DNA of 48,836 nt from Streptomyces sp. 130 (GCF_007096885.1 NZ_VJNO01000044.1:1-48836); one strand, 5' to 3'. Shown: positions 7,903-15,706, counted from the stretch's first letter. The notes: generated by a model not told the origin, from the sequence alone. A program made the numbers and translations.

Positions 7903-9078
7903 ATGAGCACGGTGCACGCCAGGGTGTGGCGCTTCACGGTCCAGAAGGGGAAGGCCGGCGCGGAGGCCGTCGAGGCCAGGGAGATCGCGCAGGGACCGAT
8001 CCCCGTCTCCCTGGCCGCGATGGTCAACGTCAACGCCCTCGCCTGCGACCTGCGCAAGACGGTCGACAAGAGTGTGCGCGACCACGAGATCAGCCTGCTG
8101 CTGAGTTACATCCTCGACGGGCAGGGCAAGGGGCCACTGAGAGTCGACTGCTCCGCTCTCGACTCCAGCGCCCTCCACATCCAGCGCTTCGTCAGCGAGT
8201 GCACCGGGCTCGGAGTGATGAGCGCGGCCAGCGAAGTCCTCTTCGACTGGTCCCACACGACTGGCGGCCTCAGCAGCTTCGACGTGCTGCCGGGAAAGCT
8301 CGGCGGCGTCTACGCGCAGACCGGAGTGAGGCCGGACCTTCTGTATGACCTGGCCGCTGGACCTGTTGCCGGAGAAGCACGCGGGCGACGGCGCCGCGCC
8401 AAGCAGATGTTCCCGGCGGGGAAAGGTACGACGGATCAAAGGGAGCGTCTGCAGAAGCTCGCTCAGTGGTCCGTCGCCCATGGCGATCACGACTACTTCA
8501 TGAGCTGGGTCTGGCTGGGCCCAGGGGGCGTGTACGTCGACATCTTCCTCCCCGAGCAATCCGCTGCCTCGAAGGGTCTCAAGACCGGATTGCTCAAGGT
8601 CACCACGGACCAGAAGCCGTGGCAGTTCCACGTCCCACGTCCCGACCGCCGGCGCGAAGCCGACATGATCCTCGACGATGTGGATGCGCTCCCGGACGAG
8701 GACCACGAAATGACGCTTCCTGGAATCACAGGTCAGGCAGCCGCGAGAGAAGCCATCCGCAAGGTCGGCCCGGCGGCCGAGGAAGCGATGAGCCGGGCCT
8801 TCGACCGGGAGGCGCACCAACTCGGGACGTTTCAAGGCGTGCCCGTCCGTGGACGCTGGATCCGCGGCGACGTCCTGGGCGAGGCACGCCACGAAGTACT
8901 CGTTGGAATCCTGCAAGAGCCCGTAGAGCTGAACCGCCACGAGCAGCGAAAGCGATTGATCAGTCCAGCGGGCGACCGGCTCGACACCTTCCTCGACGGC
9001 CGCCTGCTCACAACCGTACGCACGATCGACGGCCCGCGACCCGGTTGGGACCGGATCAGCGCAGAGCTGCTGGGATGA
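7903..9078 (+). CDS. Hypothetical protein, 391 aa, unrecognised family
   Basis: A soluble, probably cytoplasmic protein with no signal peptide or membrane helix, and no family I recognise. It appears to have two parts. Residues 1-160 are mixed alpha/beta (SLLLSYILDGQGKGPLRVDC and SALHIQRFVSECTGLGVMSA). After an Arg/Lys-rich link (ARGRRRRAK) near 165, residues 175-391 hold a hydrophobic beta-rich core (FMSWVWLGPGGVYVDIFLP) and a charged C-terminal half (ILDDVDALPDEDHEM). There are no Walker, nuclease or protease motifs I can identify. It appears leaderless and sits alone beside an AbiEii-type toxin locus. Its base composition looks somewhat less GC-rich than its neighbours, hinting at acquisition. 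A defence or phage-related role is only a positional guess. Confidence 0.75.
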   Translation: MSTVHARVWRFTVQKGKAGAEAVEAREIAQGPIPVSLAAMVNVNALACDLRKTVDKSVRDHEISLLLSYILDGQGKGPLRVDCSALDSSALHIQRFVSECTGLGVMSAASEVLFDWSHTTGGLSSFDVLPGKLGGVYAQTGVRPDLLYDLAAGPVAGEARGRRRRAKQMFPAGKGTTDQRERLQKLAQWSVAHGDHDYFMSWVWLGPGGVYVDIFLPEQSAASKGLKTGLLKVTTDQKPWQFHVPRPDRRREADMILDDVDALPDEDHEMTLPGITGQAAAREAIRKVGPAAEEAMSRAFDREAHQLGTFQGVPVRGRWIRGDVLGEARHEVLVGILQEPVELNRHEQRKRLISPAGDRLDTFLDGRLLTTVRTIDGPRPGWDRISAELLG

Positions 9079-9526
9079 GTCACCAAGGGAAGCGGTCGGG
9101 AGAGCGGGAGCATCCCAGCTCGCTGTCCAGGTGGCTGCTGTGACGGGGGACCTGGACACAGGTGTCTGGCTCCCGCTCGGGACGTGCGCTGCGTTACTCG
9201 GCAGCTCTTCTGCGGTATGCGCTGAGCCATGGGCCCCGGCTTCGGCACCGTCGTCATTTCAGATACCGAGACCGAAGCCGCAGCCGACTCTGCTGAGGCG
9301 GCCCTCCGCGTGACCTACTGCGTCATGATCACCCGCGCCCGCGAGCGAGGCCGGTCCCGGGCCTGCGGGGCAGCCGGTTGCCGCGCCACCTGGGGGCCTG
9401 TGCGGGTAGGCGATGATGTGCCGAGCGCCCAATGGGCGAGATGCCCGAGGGATGGGCGGTCGGCCGTCCGACCCGTACGTACGACAGGGGAGCCCCGTAT
9501 CCGCCATGCCGTCGCCTCCCAGCAGC
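9079..9526. other. Intergenic region, no supported gene
   Basis: About 450 bases between the 391-aa protein and the toxin-antitoxin-like pair. Frames here are open but give Arg/Ser-rich sequence without ribosome sites or family motifs. I see no tRNA, repeat or integrase remnant. Confidence 0.5.
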
Positions 9527-9532
9527 GATACT
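9527..9532 (+). promoter_or_regulatory. -10 element GATACT, leaderless start
   Basis: The final T of GATACT lies seven bases before the A of the ATG at 9539, and no Shine-Dalgarno is present. This is the same arrangement as at 7891-7903, so both accessory transcription units look leaderless. Confidence 0.5.
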
Positions 9533-9538
9533 GGATGC

Positions 9539-9901
9539 ATGGACACGACGATCACCGCCCCCCGCGCCGAGGTCCTGCGGGACCGCTACCGCAGCCGCCT
9601 GCCCGAGCGCTTGCGGGAGCTGATCGGCCCCGTCGAGGGCGATGTGGACCTTCCGCTCCACATCGTCTGGTCCGGGCGGACGAGCTACAGCCTGGACCGT
9701 CCGAAGTCCCGCATGACGCTCTACCGAACCGTCCTCGCCGAGGGGCTGCGCGAGGATTTGGTGACCCTCCTGCACCACCGGCTGCTCACCGAGCAGTGGC
9801 CCGTGCTGCGGCGCCTGATCAGTCCCTACATCCGCGAAGTCTGGGAGGATGCCTTCCCCGAGTTGCGTCGCACCGCTCTGGCCGACACGGCCGCTGCGTG
9901 A
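9539..9901 (+). CDS. Partner protein of AbiEii-type toxin (putative antitoxin)
   Basis: A 120-residue cytoplasmic protein, mainly helical, with no motif I can name. Its core reads LPERLRELIGPVEGDVDLPLHIVWSG, and its C-terminal half holds HHRLLTEQWPVLRRLISPYI. The ATG at 9539 is used because the sequence further upstream is not protein-like and a -10 element lies at the leaderless distance. Its stop overlaps the toxin-like gene by GTGA, so the two are translationally coupled. In type IV systems the antitoxin commonly precedes an AbiEii-type toxin, so antitoxin is the reasonable guess. It does not resemble the winged-helix AbiEi antitoxin, so this is inferred from position. Confidence 0.65.
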   Translation: MDTTITAPRAEVLRDRYRSRLPERLRELIGPVEGDVDLPLHIVWSGRTSYSLDRPKSRMTLYRTVLAEGLREDLVTLLHHRLLTEQWPVLRRLISPYIREVWEDAFPELRRTALADTAAA

Positions 9902-10557
9902 AGCTCACTCCGCTGCACGAGCGTCTCCTCGCCGACATCCTCGACCTCGGCTCCCCTTACCCCCTGGTCCTCACCGGCGGATACGCCGTGCAGGCCCATG
10001 GTCTGGTCGAACGCTTCAGCCGCGACCTCGACGTCGCCACCGAGAACCCCGCTCCGATGCAGGAGATCGTCGCCGCACTCACAGCAGGCCTCAGCGCGCG
10101 CGGATGGCGGACCACGCACGTCCAGACCGATCCGCTCAGCGGCCGGTTCCTCGCCACCGATCCGGACACCGGCGAGGAGTGCGAGGTCGACGTCCTCAAG
10201 GAGGCGTTCTGGGCTCCGCCCGCTCAGACCCCCTACGGCCCCGTTCTTTCCCTCGACGACGTGATCGGCACCAAGGTCCGTGCCCTCGCCGACCGCGGCA
10301 CCGTCCGCGGCCTCATCGACGTCCAGGCCGCCTCCCGCCACCACTCCACCGCCGGCCTCGAATCCCTGGGCCGCCGTCGTGTCCACGACGAGTTCAGTCT
10401 CGAAGACCTCCGGGACCGGCTGATCGGCGCGGACTGGTACGAGGACGAGGACTATTTCGCGTACGGGCTCACCTCCCGGCAGATCGTAGAACTCAAGGCG
10501 TGGGCGCTGGAGTGGGCGGAGGACCTGGGCGCACGGATCCACGACGAGAACGCCTGA
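9898..10557 (+). CDS. AbiEii/MenT-type nucleotidyltransferase toxin
   Basis: A 219-residue nucleotidyltransferase-fold protein of the AbiEii/AbiGii toxin group. The GG motif is in VLTGGYAVQAHGL near residue 24, and the catalytic acidic pair in SRDLDVATE near 40. A further acidic strand is in ECEVDVLKEAFW near 99, and the family helix VIGTKVRALADRGTVRGLID near 122. Known relatives (AbiEii, MenT) block growth by nucleotidylating tRNA or other targets and give abortive phage protection. The start is GTG at 9898, overlapping the upstream stop. The C-terminal part (SLEDLRDRLIGADWYED to DENA) completes a normal-length protein, so it looks intact. An innocuous nucleotidyltransferase is the alternative. 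Confidence 0.82.
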   Translation: MKLTPLHERLLADILDLGSPYPLVLTGGYAVQAHGLVERFSRDLDVATENPAPMQEIVAALTAGLSARGWRTTHVQTDPLSGRFLATDPDTGEECEVDVLKEAFWAPPAQTPYGPVLSLDDVIGTKVRALADRGTVRGLIDVQAASRHHSTAGLESLGRRRVHDEFSLEDLRDRLIGADWYEDEDYFAYGLTSRQIVELKAWALEWAEDLGARIHDENA

Positions 10558-10783
10558 GGGGCGGTCGTCGCGTCCATCTGCTCCACCGTCGGTGCAACGA
10601 GAGGATGCGCTGCAGTCGGCAGAGTTCCAACCCGGAGCCGTCCACGGTCGGGGGCCGCCCTGTACGGCGGAGCGGCCGACGCCGACCGGCCGATGGCCGA
10701 AGAGGGCGTGTTCCGTATCCCGTCTCTTGCCTGCACGACGAAGGCGCTGACTGCCGATGGCGAGCCTCTGGCGTTGGAGATCG

Positions 10784-11090
10784 TCACGATGGTGCGTACG
10801 CTTCGACGCGGGGGCCGTTGAGGTGGAAGACGTACTCGTTGCCGAAAAGGGTGTGGGCGGCGTCCTGGATGCTCATGCTGGCCGCATGCTCGAGGCCGGT
10901 GAAGCGTTCGCGGCCTTGCCGGTCGGTCAGGTGCCGGGCAGTGGCGTGGCCGGAGCCGGTGAAGGTCATGCGGCCCGCCGCCGGCGGTGTGGGCCAGGGA
11001 CTCCTGGAACCAGGCGTAGTCCTTCACTTGCACGTGGTAGCCCCGTACGGGCTCCGGTGCTATCAGGCCCTTGGCCGGCGGATGAACTCT
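10784..11090 (-). pseudogene. Frameshifted remnant of an unidentified gene
   Basis: On the minus strand a protein-like reading begins near 11090 (PPAKGLIAPEPVRGYHVQVK, then DYAWFQESLAHTA). At about 10972-10980 it continues in another frame (MTFTGSGHATARHLTDRQGR, then FTGLEHAASMSIQDAAHTLF, ending NGPRVEAYAPS and a stop at 10784). The two pieces join sensibly only across a one-base frame change in a run of GGC/GCC repeats. It could be a true pseudogene or a sequencing slip. The 61-residue downstream piece might alternatively be a small gene. No family recognised. Confidence 0.5.
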
Positions 11091-11405
11091 TGGCTTCGGC
11101 CCGGGCTGGCCGGCGTCGGTGGAGCGGTCGGGCGTCGACCGGTTGACGGCCGAAGGGGCCGTGCTCCGTGAGCCGGAGCGGGGTCGGTGCCCGACAGGTC
11201 GCTGGTGCGTGGGTGCACGTCAATCGTGTGTGCCGAGGGGTCTTCCGCATGCTTGACGGCTCATGAGGTAGGTCAGCATGAGCCCCCGCCCGTTCCAGGG
11301 CGGTCTCCCCAACAGACGCCGGTGCGAAGGGAAAGCCCAGGTAGGAAGCCATGCCGACTGACCGGAGCGATGTTCCTCACAAGCATCGTTCGAGGTGTGC
11401 CGGTG
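11091..11405. other. Intergenic region, nothing identified
   Basis: About 300 bases between the remnant and the panD promoter. Open frames are low-quality and lack ribosome sites. The stretch marks the right edge of the accessory patch; I see no att-like repeat or tRNA. Confidence 0.45.
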
Positions 11406-11411
11406 TACAGT
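11406..11411 (+). promoter_or_regulatory. Candidate -10 (TACAGT) for panD
   Basis: TACAGT lies 58 bases upstream of the panD start. A small CCTGC-AAAGA-GCAGG hairpin in the leader and a GGAGG ribosome site just before the start follow it. The -35 hexamer is weak. Confidence 0.4.
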
Positions 11412-11468
11412 GGAGACCGCCCTTGACCTGCAAAGAGCAGGCAGGGAGCCATCTCGGAGGAGTCCCAC

Positions 11469-11894
11469 GTGCTGCGTACTCTGTTCAAGTCCAAGATCCA
11501 CCGCGCCACCGTGACCCAGGCCGACCTGCACTACGTGGGTTCCGTCACCGTCGACGCCGAGCTGATGGAGGCCGCGGATCTGCTTCCCGGTGAGCTCGTG
11601 CACATCGTGGACATCGACAACGGGGCCAGGCTGGAGACCTACGTCATCGAGGGCGAGCGCGGTTCCGGGGTGATCGGGATCAACGGGGCAGCCGCCCACC
11701 TGGTGCACCCGGGTGATCTGGTCATCCTCATCAGCTACGCCCAGGTCGAGGATGCCGAGGCGCGGGCGTTCGTCCCGCGTATCGTGCACGTCGACGCGGA
11801 CAACCGCATCGTCGCACTCGGTGCCGACGCCTCCGCGCCCGTGCCGGGCAGTGACACCGAGCGCAGTCCGCACGCGGTGCCCGCGGCGCGCTGA
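11469..11894 (+). CDS. panD: Aspartate 1-decarboxylase
   Basis: A 141-residue pyruvoyl-dependent enzyme converting L-aspartate to beta-alanine for pantothenate and coenzyme A synthesis. The self-cleavage site is Gly24-Ser25 in HYVGSVTVD; cleavage turns the serine into the catalytic pyruvoyl group. Family motifs follow in order: VHIVDIDNGARLETYVIEG, SGVIGINGAAAHL and GDLVILISYAQV. The start is GTG at 11469, with GGAGGAG upstream. The last ~15 residues are a variable actinobacterial tail. It opens a plus-strand group with a GNAT gene and a racemase-like gene. Confidence 0.97.
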   Translation: MLRTLFKSKIHRATVTQADLHYVGSVTVDAELMEAADLLPGELVHIVDIDNGARLETYVIEGERGSGVIGINGAAAHLVHPGDLVILISYAQVEDAEARAFVPRIVHVDADNRIVALGADASAPVPGSDTERSPHAVPAAR

Positions 11895-11924
11895 GGCGGC
11901 TCGTCGAAGGAAGGGCAATCCGCC

Positions 11925-12278
11925 ATGGCAGAGCAGACCGGGCCCGAGATCCGTGACGACCGCGCGGCCGGCAGGCTGTCCGCGTACGAGGACGGCGAGG
12001 CCGTCGGCGTCATCGCGTACTTCGTGCTGGACGGGGAGCCGGCCGGGCTCGTCGCCGTCCACACGGTGGTGGGGGCCGGGCACGAGGGCAGGGGCATCGG
12101 CGGCGCCCTGGTCAGGGAGTTCTACGCCATGGCGGGGCGTGAGGGCGTGCCCGTCGTGCCGCTGTGCCCCTACGCCGCCAAGTGGGCCTCGCGCCATGTG
12201 GACGAGGCTCCCGAGGCGCCCGAAGCGCTGGTGGAGCGTGCGAAGGCACAGCTCGCCACGCACCCCGAGCTGTACTGA
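11925..12278 (+). CDS. Short GNAT-like N-acetyltransferase
   Basis: A 117-residue protein close to the YjdJ-type short acetyltransferases. The acetyl-CoA loop is in GAGHEGRGIGGALVREFYAMA (about residues 46-65, R/Q-x-x-G-x-G/A form). Before it is the beta strand AVGVIAYFVLDG. After it comes a conserved VPLCPYAAKWASRH segment, where a cysteine/tyrosine pair is usual for this subgroup. Length matches the subgroup, which is shorter than standard GNAT enzymes. A ribosome site (GAAGGAAGGG) precedes the ATG. It lies 30 bases after panD and 21 before the racemase-like gene, so all three may be one transcript. The acceptor is unknown. Confidence 0.85.
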   Translation: MAEQTGPEIRDDRAAGRLSAYEDGEAVGVIAYFVLDGEPAGLVAVHTVVGAGHEGRGIGGALVREFYAMAGREGVPVVPLCPYAAKWASRHVDEAPEAPEALVERAKAQLATHPELY

Positions 12279-12299
12279 ACCAGGACGAGCCGGCCCGTC

Positions 12300-12938
12300 A
12301 TGACGCTCGCGCTGCTGCACACCTCGCCGGTCCACGTCCCGGTCTTCGACGCCCTGCGCGACGCCGGCCACCCGGGAACGATCCTGCGCCACGCCGTGCG
12401 GGTAGAGCTGCTGACCACGGCGGCGGCGCTGGGGCCCGAGGCGGTGGCGGACGAGGTGGAGGCGGTGGTCGCGGACCTGGTGACGGGAGGGGCGGACGCG
12501 GTGCTCTGCACCTGCTCGACCATCGGGGCCGTCGCGGAAGCCGCCGGGATCGCGGTCGGCGTCCCGGTGCTGCGCGTGGACCGGCCCATGGCGGCGGCAG
12601 CCGTCCGGGCGGGCCGGGTCACCGTCCTCGCCGCCCTCGCCTCCACCCTGGAGCCGACCCGCGCCCTGCTCACCGATGAGGCGGCCGGCGCCGGGCTGCC
12701 GGGAGCGGACGTGCGCACCGTGCTGGTGGAGGGGGCCTGGGACCGCTTCACGGCGGGGGACCACGACGGCTTCCTCGACCTGGTGGCGGCCTCGGCCGAC
12801 GCGGTGCGCGACGCGGACGTCATCGTGCTCGCCCAGGGCTCCATGGCCGGCGCGGCCGAGCGTACGACCACCCGCATCCCGGTCCTGTCCAGCCCGCGCT
12901 CCGGCCTGGCCGCCGCCGTGGTGGCCGCGGGGCGGTGA
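12300..12938 (+). CDS. Asp/Glu/hydantoin racemase-like protein
   Basis: A 212-residue cytoplasmic protein of the Asp/Glu racemase superfamily. The N-terminal half has the first-cysteine region (AVLCTCSTIGAVAEAAG, about residues 75-90) and the VPVLRVDRPMA strand-helix. The second half has RVTVLAALASTLEPTR, and IVLAQGSMAGAAE where classical racemases have a second catalytic cysteine. That cysteine is absent here, so two-base racemisation is doubtful. A decarboxylase-like, isomerase-like or binding role is possible. The gene follows the GNAT gene closely on the same strand. Fold assignment is good; reaction unknown. Confidence 0.75.
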   Translation: MTLALLHTSPVHVPVFDALRDAGHPGTILRHAVRVELLTTAAALGPEAVADEVEAVVADLVTGGADAVLCTCSTIGAVAEAAGIAVGVPVLRVDRPMAAAAVRAGRVTVLAALASTLEPTRALLTDEAAGAGLPGADVRTVLVEGAWDRFTAGDHDGFLDLVAASADAVRDADVIVLAQGSMAGAAERTTTRIPVLSSPRSGLAAAVVAAGR

Positions 12939-13068
12939 CCCGGCGGGGCCGCGCGCGCCGGCCGTACGCAGCGGTGTTCCGCGTCCGTACGTATGGGCTC
13001 ACCGGGCGCGGGCAGCCGCTCCGGGAGACGGTGGAAGAGGTCCACCCCCGATCGTTCGGAGGCCCGAG

Positions 13069-13296
13069 ATGACTCATCCGTTCCCCGACCCCGTCCCTCC
13101 GGCGCCGACCCCGGGTCCGCTGCCGGAGCCGACGCCACCGGCGCCGACCCCGCCCGCGCCCACACCCCCGGCACCGACGCCGCCCGCGCCGCCCTCGCCC
13201 ACTCCGCCGGGGCCCGCGCCCGACCCGATCCCGCAGCCGCCCACGCCGGACCCCGACCCGGTGCCGCCACCCGAGCCCGAGCCGTCACCGGTCTGA
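13069..13296 (+). CDS. Small proline-rich protein
   Basis: A 75-residue protein made almost wholly of Pro-rich repeats (PAPTPPAPTPPAPTPPAP and PDPDPVPPPEPEPSP). It has no signal peptide, cysteine or helix. The ATG at 13069 has GGAGG seven bases upstream, which favours real translation despite the simple composition. Comparable short PXP-repeat proteins are common in Streptomyces, with unknown function. Chance openness of a repetitive GC-rich frame is the main alternative. Confidence 0.55.
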   Translation: MTHPFPDPVPPAPTPGPLPEPTPPAPTPPAPTPPAPTPPAPPSPTPPGPAPDPIPQPPTPDPDPVPPPEPEPSPV

Positions 13297-13332
13297 CCCG
13301 GCGGACCGGCGGGCCCCGGCGGCGGTACGCCG

Positions 13333-13773
13333 TCAGCCGGCGGCCAGCATCGCGTCGGCCCGGGCGGTGACCTCGGTCAGGACCCGGCCCGCCGCGGCCA
13401 GGTCCTCGGCCGGCAGGTCCCCGTAGAGCTTGGCCGTGACTTCCGCGAGGGCCGCCCGGTGGGTGCGTACCAGCGACTCACCGGCGGGGGTCAGCGCCAG
13501 CAGGGGACCGTCCCCGTCGCGCTCCGCCAGGAGCCCGGCGGACGTGAGCTCCGTGATGGTCCGCTCCGCCACGGCCACGTCCAGCTTGGCCGCGCCGGTC
13601 AGGCGCTCGACCAGTCGCACGCGCTCGACGGTCCCGCCCTTGGCGTCGACGGCGTTGAGCGCCAGCGACTGGTGGAAGGTGATGCCCTGCGTCAGCAGCC
13701 GTTCGGCGACGGCGCGGGTGGCGTAGTGGGCCATGCCGATGACCTGGCCGTTGAGAGTGGGTGTGGTGGTCAT
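13333..13773 (-). CDS. MarR-like winged-helix protein
   Basis: A 146-residue regulator with a helix-turn-helix reading VAERTITELTSAGLLAERDG (about 80-100) and the wing LLALTPAGESLVR. The flanking helices support dimerisation. It resembles MarR/HTH proteins that lack a clear ligand motif. The ATG at 13773 is two bases after the stop of a second MarR gene upstream, so the pair is one operon. Duplicated adjacent MarR proteins may act as a heterodimer or as regulator and co-regulator. Target genes are not evident; the operon most likely controls itself through the palindrome at 14266-14284. Confidence 0.8.
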   Translation of the reverse strand: MTTTPTLNGQVIGMAHYATRAVAERLLTQGITFHQSLALNAVDAKGGTVERVRLVERLTGAAKLDVAVAERTITELTSAGLLAERDGDGPLLALTPAGESLVRTHRAALAEVTAKLYGDLPAEDLAAAGRVLTEVTARADAMLAAG

Positions 13774-13775
13774 GA

Positions 13776-14252
13776 CTACTCCTCGTGGGAAGCGGTGACT
13801 GGGGGAACCGGCACGTCGAGCAGGGCCGTCAGTGCCTCGGTGAACGCCTCGGTGTCCTTGCCGCCGAGACCGCCCAGGGGTGCGAGCAGCCCGTCCGCGA
13901 GCTCCCGCACCACCGTGACCGCGCGGCCGGTCGTCGCGCGGCCCTGCTCGGTCAGCGCGAGCCGGACGGCCCTGCTGTCCGAGGGGTCGGTGGTCCGTTC
14001 GACCAGGCCCGCCGCCTCCAGGGCGCGGGCCAGTTTCGAGACGTAGAGCGCTTCGAGTCCGGTGTGGTCCGCCAGTACGCGCTGACTCGGCCGCAGCCCC
14101 GCGTGCTCCATGCCCTGGAGGGAGGCGACGAGCGAGTACTGCGCGTGCGTCAGACCGAGCGGTGTCAGCGCCCGGTCGATGGCCACCCGCCACTTCATGG
14201 ACAGGCGCCAGATCAGAAAACCCGGGGTCGCGCCCTCGATCGCATTGCTCAT
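13776..14252 (-). CDS. MarR family transcriptional regulator
   Basis: A 158-residue MarR protein. The recognition region is QRVLADHTGLEALYVSKLAR (about 58-77), followed by the wing TTDPSDSRAVRLALTEQGRA with the conserved DxRxxxxxLT pattern. It is the first gene of the tandem MarR operon. A strong AT-rich palindrome lies 14 bases upstream of its ATG and overlaps the expected promoter, the usual arrangement for an autorepressor. On the minus strand a TACTGT -10 lies very close to the ATG, so the transcript may be nearly leaderless. MarR proteins typically release DNA on binding phenolics, drugs or oxidants; the ligand here is unknown. Confidence 0.9.
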   Translation of the reverse strand: MSNAIEGATPGFLIWRLSMKWRVAIDRALTPLGLTHAQYSLVASLQGMEHAGLRPSQRVLADHTGLEALYVSKLARALEAAGLVERTTDPSDSRAVRLALTEQGRATTGRAVTVVRELADGLLAPLGGLGGKDTEAFTEALTALLDVPVPPVTASHEE

Positions 14253-14265
14253 GGGAAATACAGTA

Positions 14266-14284
14266 CATGGATATTATGTCCATG
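14266..14284. promoter_or_regulatory. MarR operator candidate
   Basis: Inverted repeat CATGGA-TATTATG-TCCATG with 6-bp arms and a 7-base AT-rich spacer, immediately upstream of the MarR start at 14252. It is likely the autoregulatory site. Confidence 0.65.
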
Positions 14285-14329
14285 GCTACTAAATTCTGGC
14301 GCGCCCTCGAAAGCGTGCGGACCCCCGGG

Positions 14330-15706
14330 TCAGCTCCCCAGGCCGAGCAACGCGTCGGCGTGTGCGAGGCCGCTCTCGGCGGAGACCGAGTCCAGCGTCT
14401 GGGCGTCGCGTACCGGCGCGAACCGCACCACGGGGTCCTGGCCGTCACTCGTACCGCCGAGGCCGAATCCGTACACCGCCGGGCGCGGGAGGCTGTTGTA
14501 CGACCACGGGGTGGAGAAGTAGTACGCGCCCGTGTCGTACAGCACCACGTAGTCGCCCGCCCTCAGCTCGGGCAGCTCCCGGGCGTGCGCGACGACGTCC
14601 CCGGCGAAGCAGCACGGTCCCGCGATGTCCTGGACCACCACGGGCCCGTCCTTCGGCCGTCCTCCGGCGTCGAAGGCGCCGACCCGCAGGGGCCAGGCGT
14701 CCGGCATGAAGACGGTACGGGTGGCGGTCTGCGCACCGGCGTGGGTCAGCGCGATGCGGCGGCCGCCCGCGTCCTTCGTGTACTCGACCAGCGCGCCGAT
14801 GAAGCCGTTCTTCGCGAGCAGGGACCGCCCGAACTCGGTGACCAGCTCGTACCGCCCGTCGAAGAGGCCGGGCACGGCCGCCCGCAGCGCCGCCGCGTAC
14901 GCCGCGAAGGAGGGGCGTACCTCGTCGTCGGCGAAGTTGACCGGGAGGCCGCCGCCGATGTCGAGCCCGGTGACCTGCCGGCGGCCCAGCGTCTCGTTGA
15001 TCTCCTCGGCCAGCCGGTACGTCTCGGCGATCCCCGCCGCGATCAGCTCCAGGGAGCAGCCCTGCGAACCGACATGGGCGTGCAGCCGGGTCAGCCACGG
15101 GTGCGCGGCGAACGCCCTCACCACCCGTTCGCGCGCGCCGGGGTCGAACAGCGCCACGCCGAACTTCGAGGTGGCCGTGGCCGTGCTCATCGCGCCGATC
15201 GAACCGCCGCCGACCTGCGGGTTGACCCGGAGACCGATGGCGGACACCGCATCCGCCGGGCGCAGCGAAGCGATCCGGTCCACCTCGTCCAGATTGTCCG
15301 CGTTGACCGCCACGCCCACGGCCAGGGCCCGCCGGATCTCGTCCCGGGTCTTGGCGGGGGAGTCCAGCACGATCTTCGACGGCGCGAACCCGGCGTCCAG
15401 CGCGAGCCGCAGCTCACCCGGGCTCGCGACCTCGCAGCCCATCCCGCAGTCGGCGAGCAGCCGCAACACGGGGACCAGCGAGGACGCCTTCGCGGCGAAG
15501 GTGTGCAGCACGGCGGGCGCCCCGGGGAACGCCTCGTGCAGGGCGGCGACCGACGCGCGCACGCCGTCCGTGTCGATGAAACCGGCGACCGGGCTCGCCT
15601 CGCCGAGCAGACCGGCGGCCACGGCGTGGCGGACCACGGCCGCGACGCGCGCGGAGCCCGCCGGGGCCGAGGGGGACGGGGTGGGGGAGGGCGATGAAAG
15701 GCTCAT
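14330..15706 (-). CDS. Type III PLP-dependent decarboxylase (DAP decarboxylase-like)
   Basis: A 458-residue alanine-racemase-fold enzyme related to diaminopimelate and ornithine decarboxylases. The PLP lysine is in HTFAAKASSLVPVLR (about residue 72). HAHVGSQ and DIGGGLPVNF bind the cofactor phosphate. TEFGRSLLAKNG replaces the usual EPGR motif of LysA, and GPCCFAGDVVA holds the active-site cysteine region. The N-terminal ~20 residues are a Ser/Pro-rich tail, and the ATG at 15706 is the first plausible start. These changes and the PucR neighbour suggest a secondary-metabolic or catabolic amino-acid decarboxylase rather than lysine synthesis. lysA is therefore not assigned. Confidence 0.85.
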   Translation of the reverse strand: MSLSSPSPTPSPSAPAGSARVAAVVRHAVAAGLLGEASPVAGFIDTDGVRASVAALHEAFPGAPAVLHTFAAKASSLVPVLRLLADCGMGCEVASPGELRLALDAGFAPSKIVLDSPAKTRDEIRRALAVGVAVNADNLDEVDRIASLRPADAVSAIGLRVNPQVGGGSIGAMSTATATSKFGVALFDPGARERVVRAFAAHPWLTRLHAHVGSQGCSLELIAAGIAETYRLAEEINETLGRRQVTGLDIGGGLPVNFADDEVRPSFAAYAAALRAAVPGLFDGRYELVTEFGRSLLAKNGFIGALVEYTKDAGGRRIALTHAGAQTATRTVFMPDAWPLRVGAFDAGGRPKDGPVVVQDIAGPCCFAGDVVAHARELPELRAGDYVVLYDTGAYYFSTPWSYNSLPRPAVYGFGLGGTSDGQDPVVRFAPVRDAQTLDSVSAESGLAHADALLGLGS

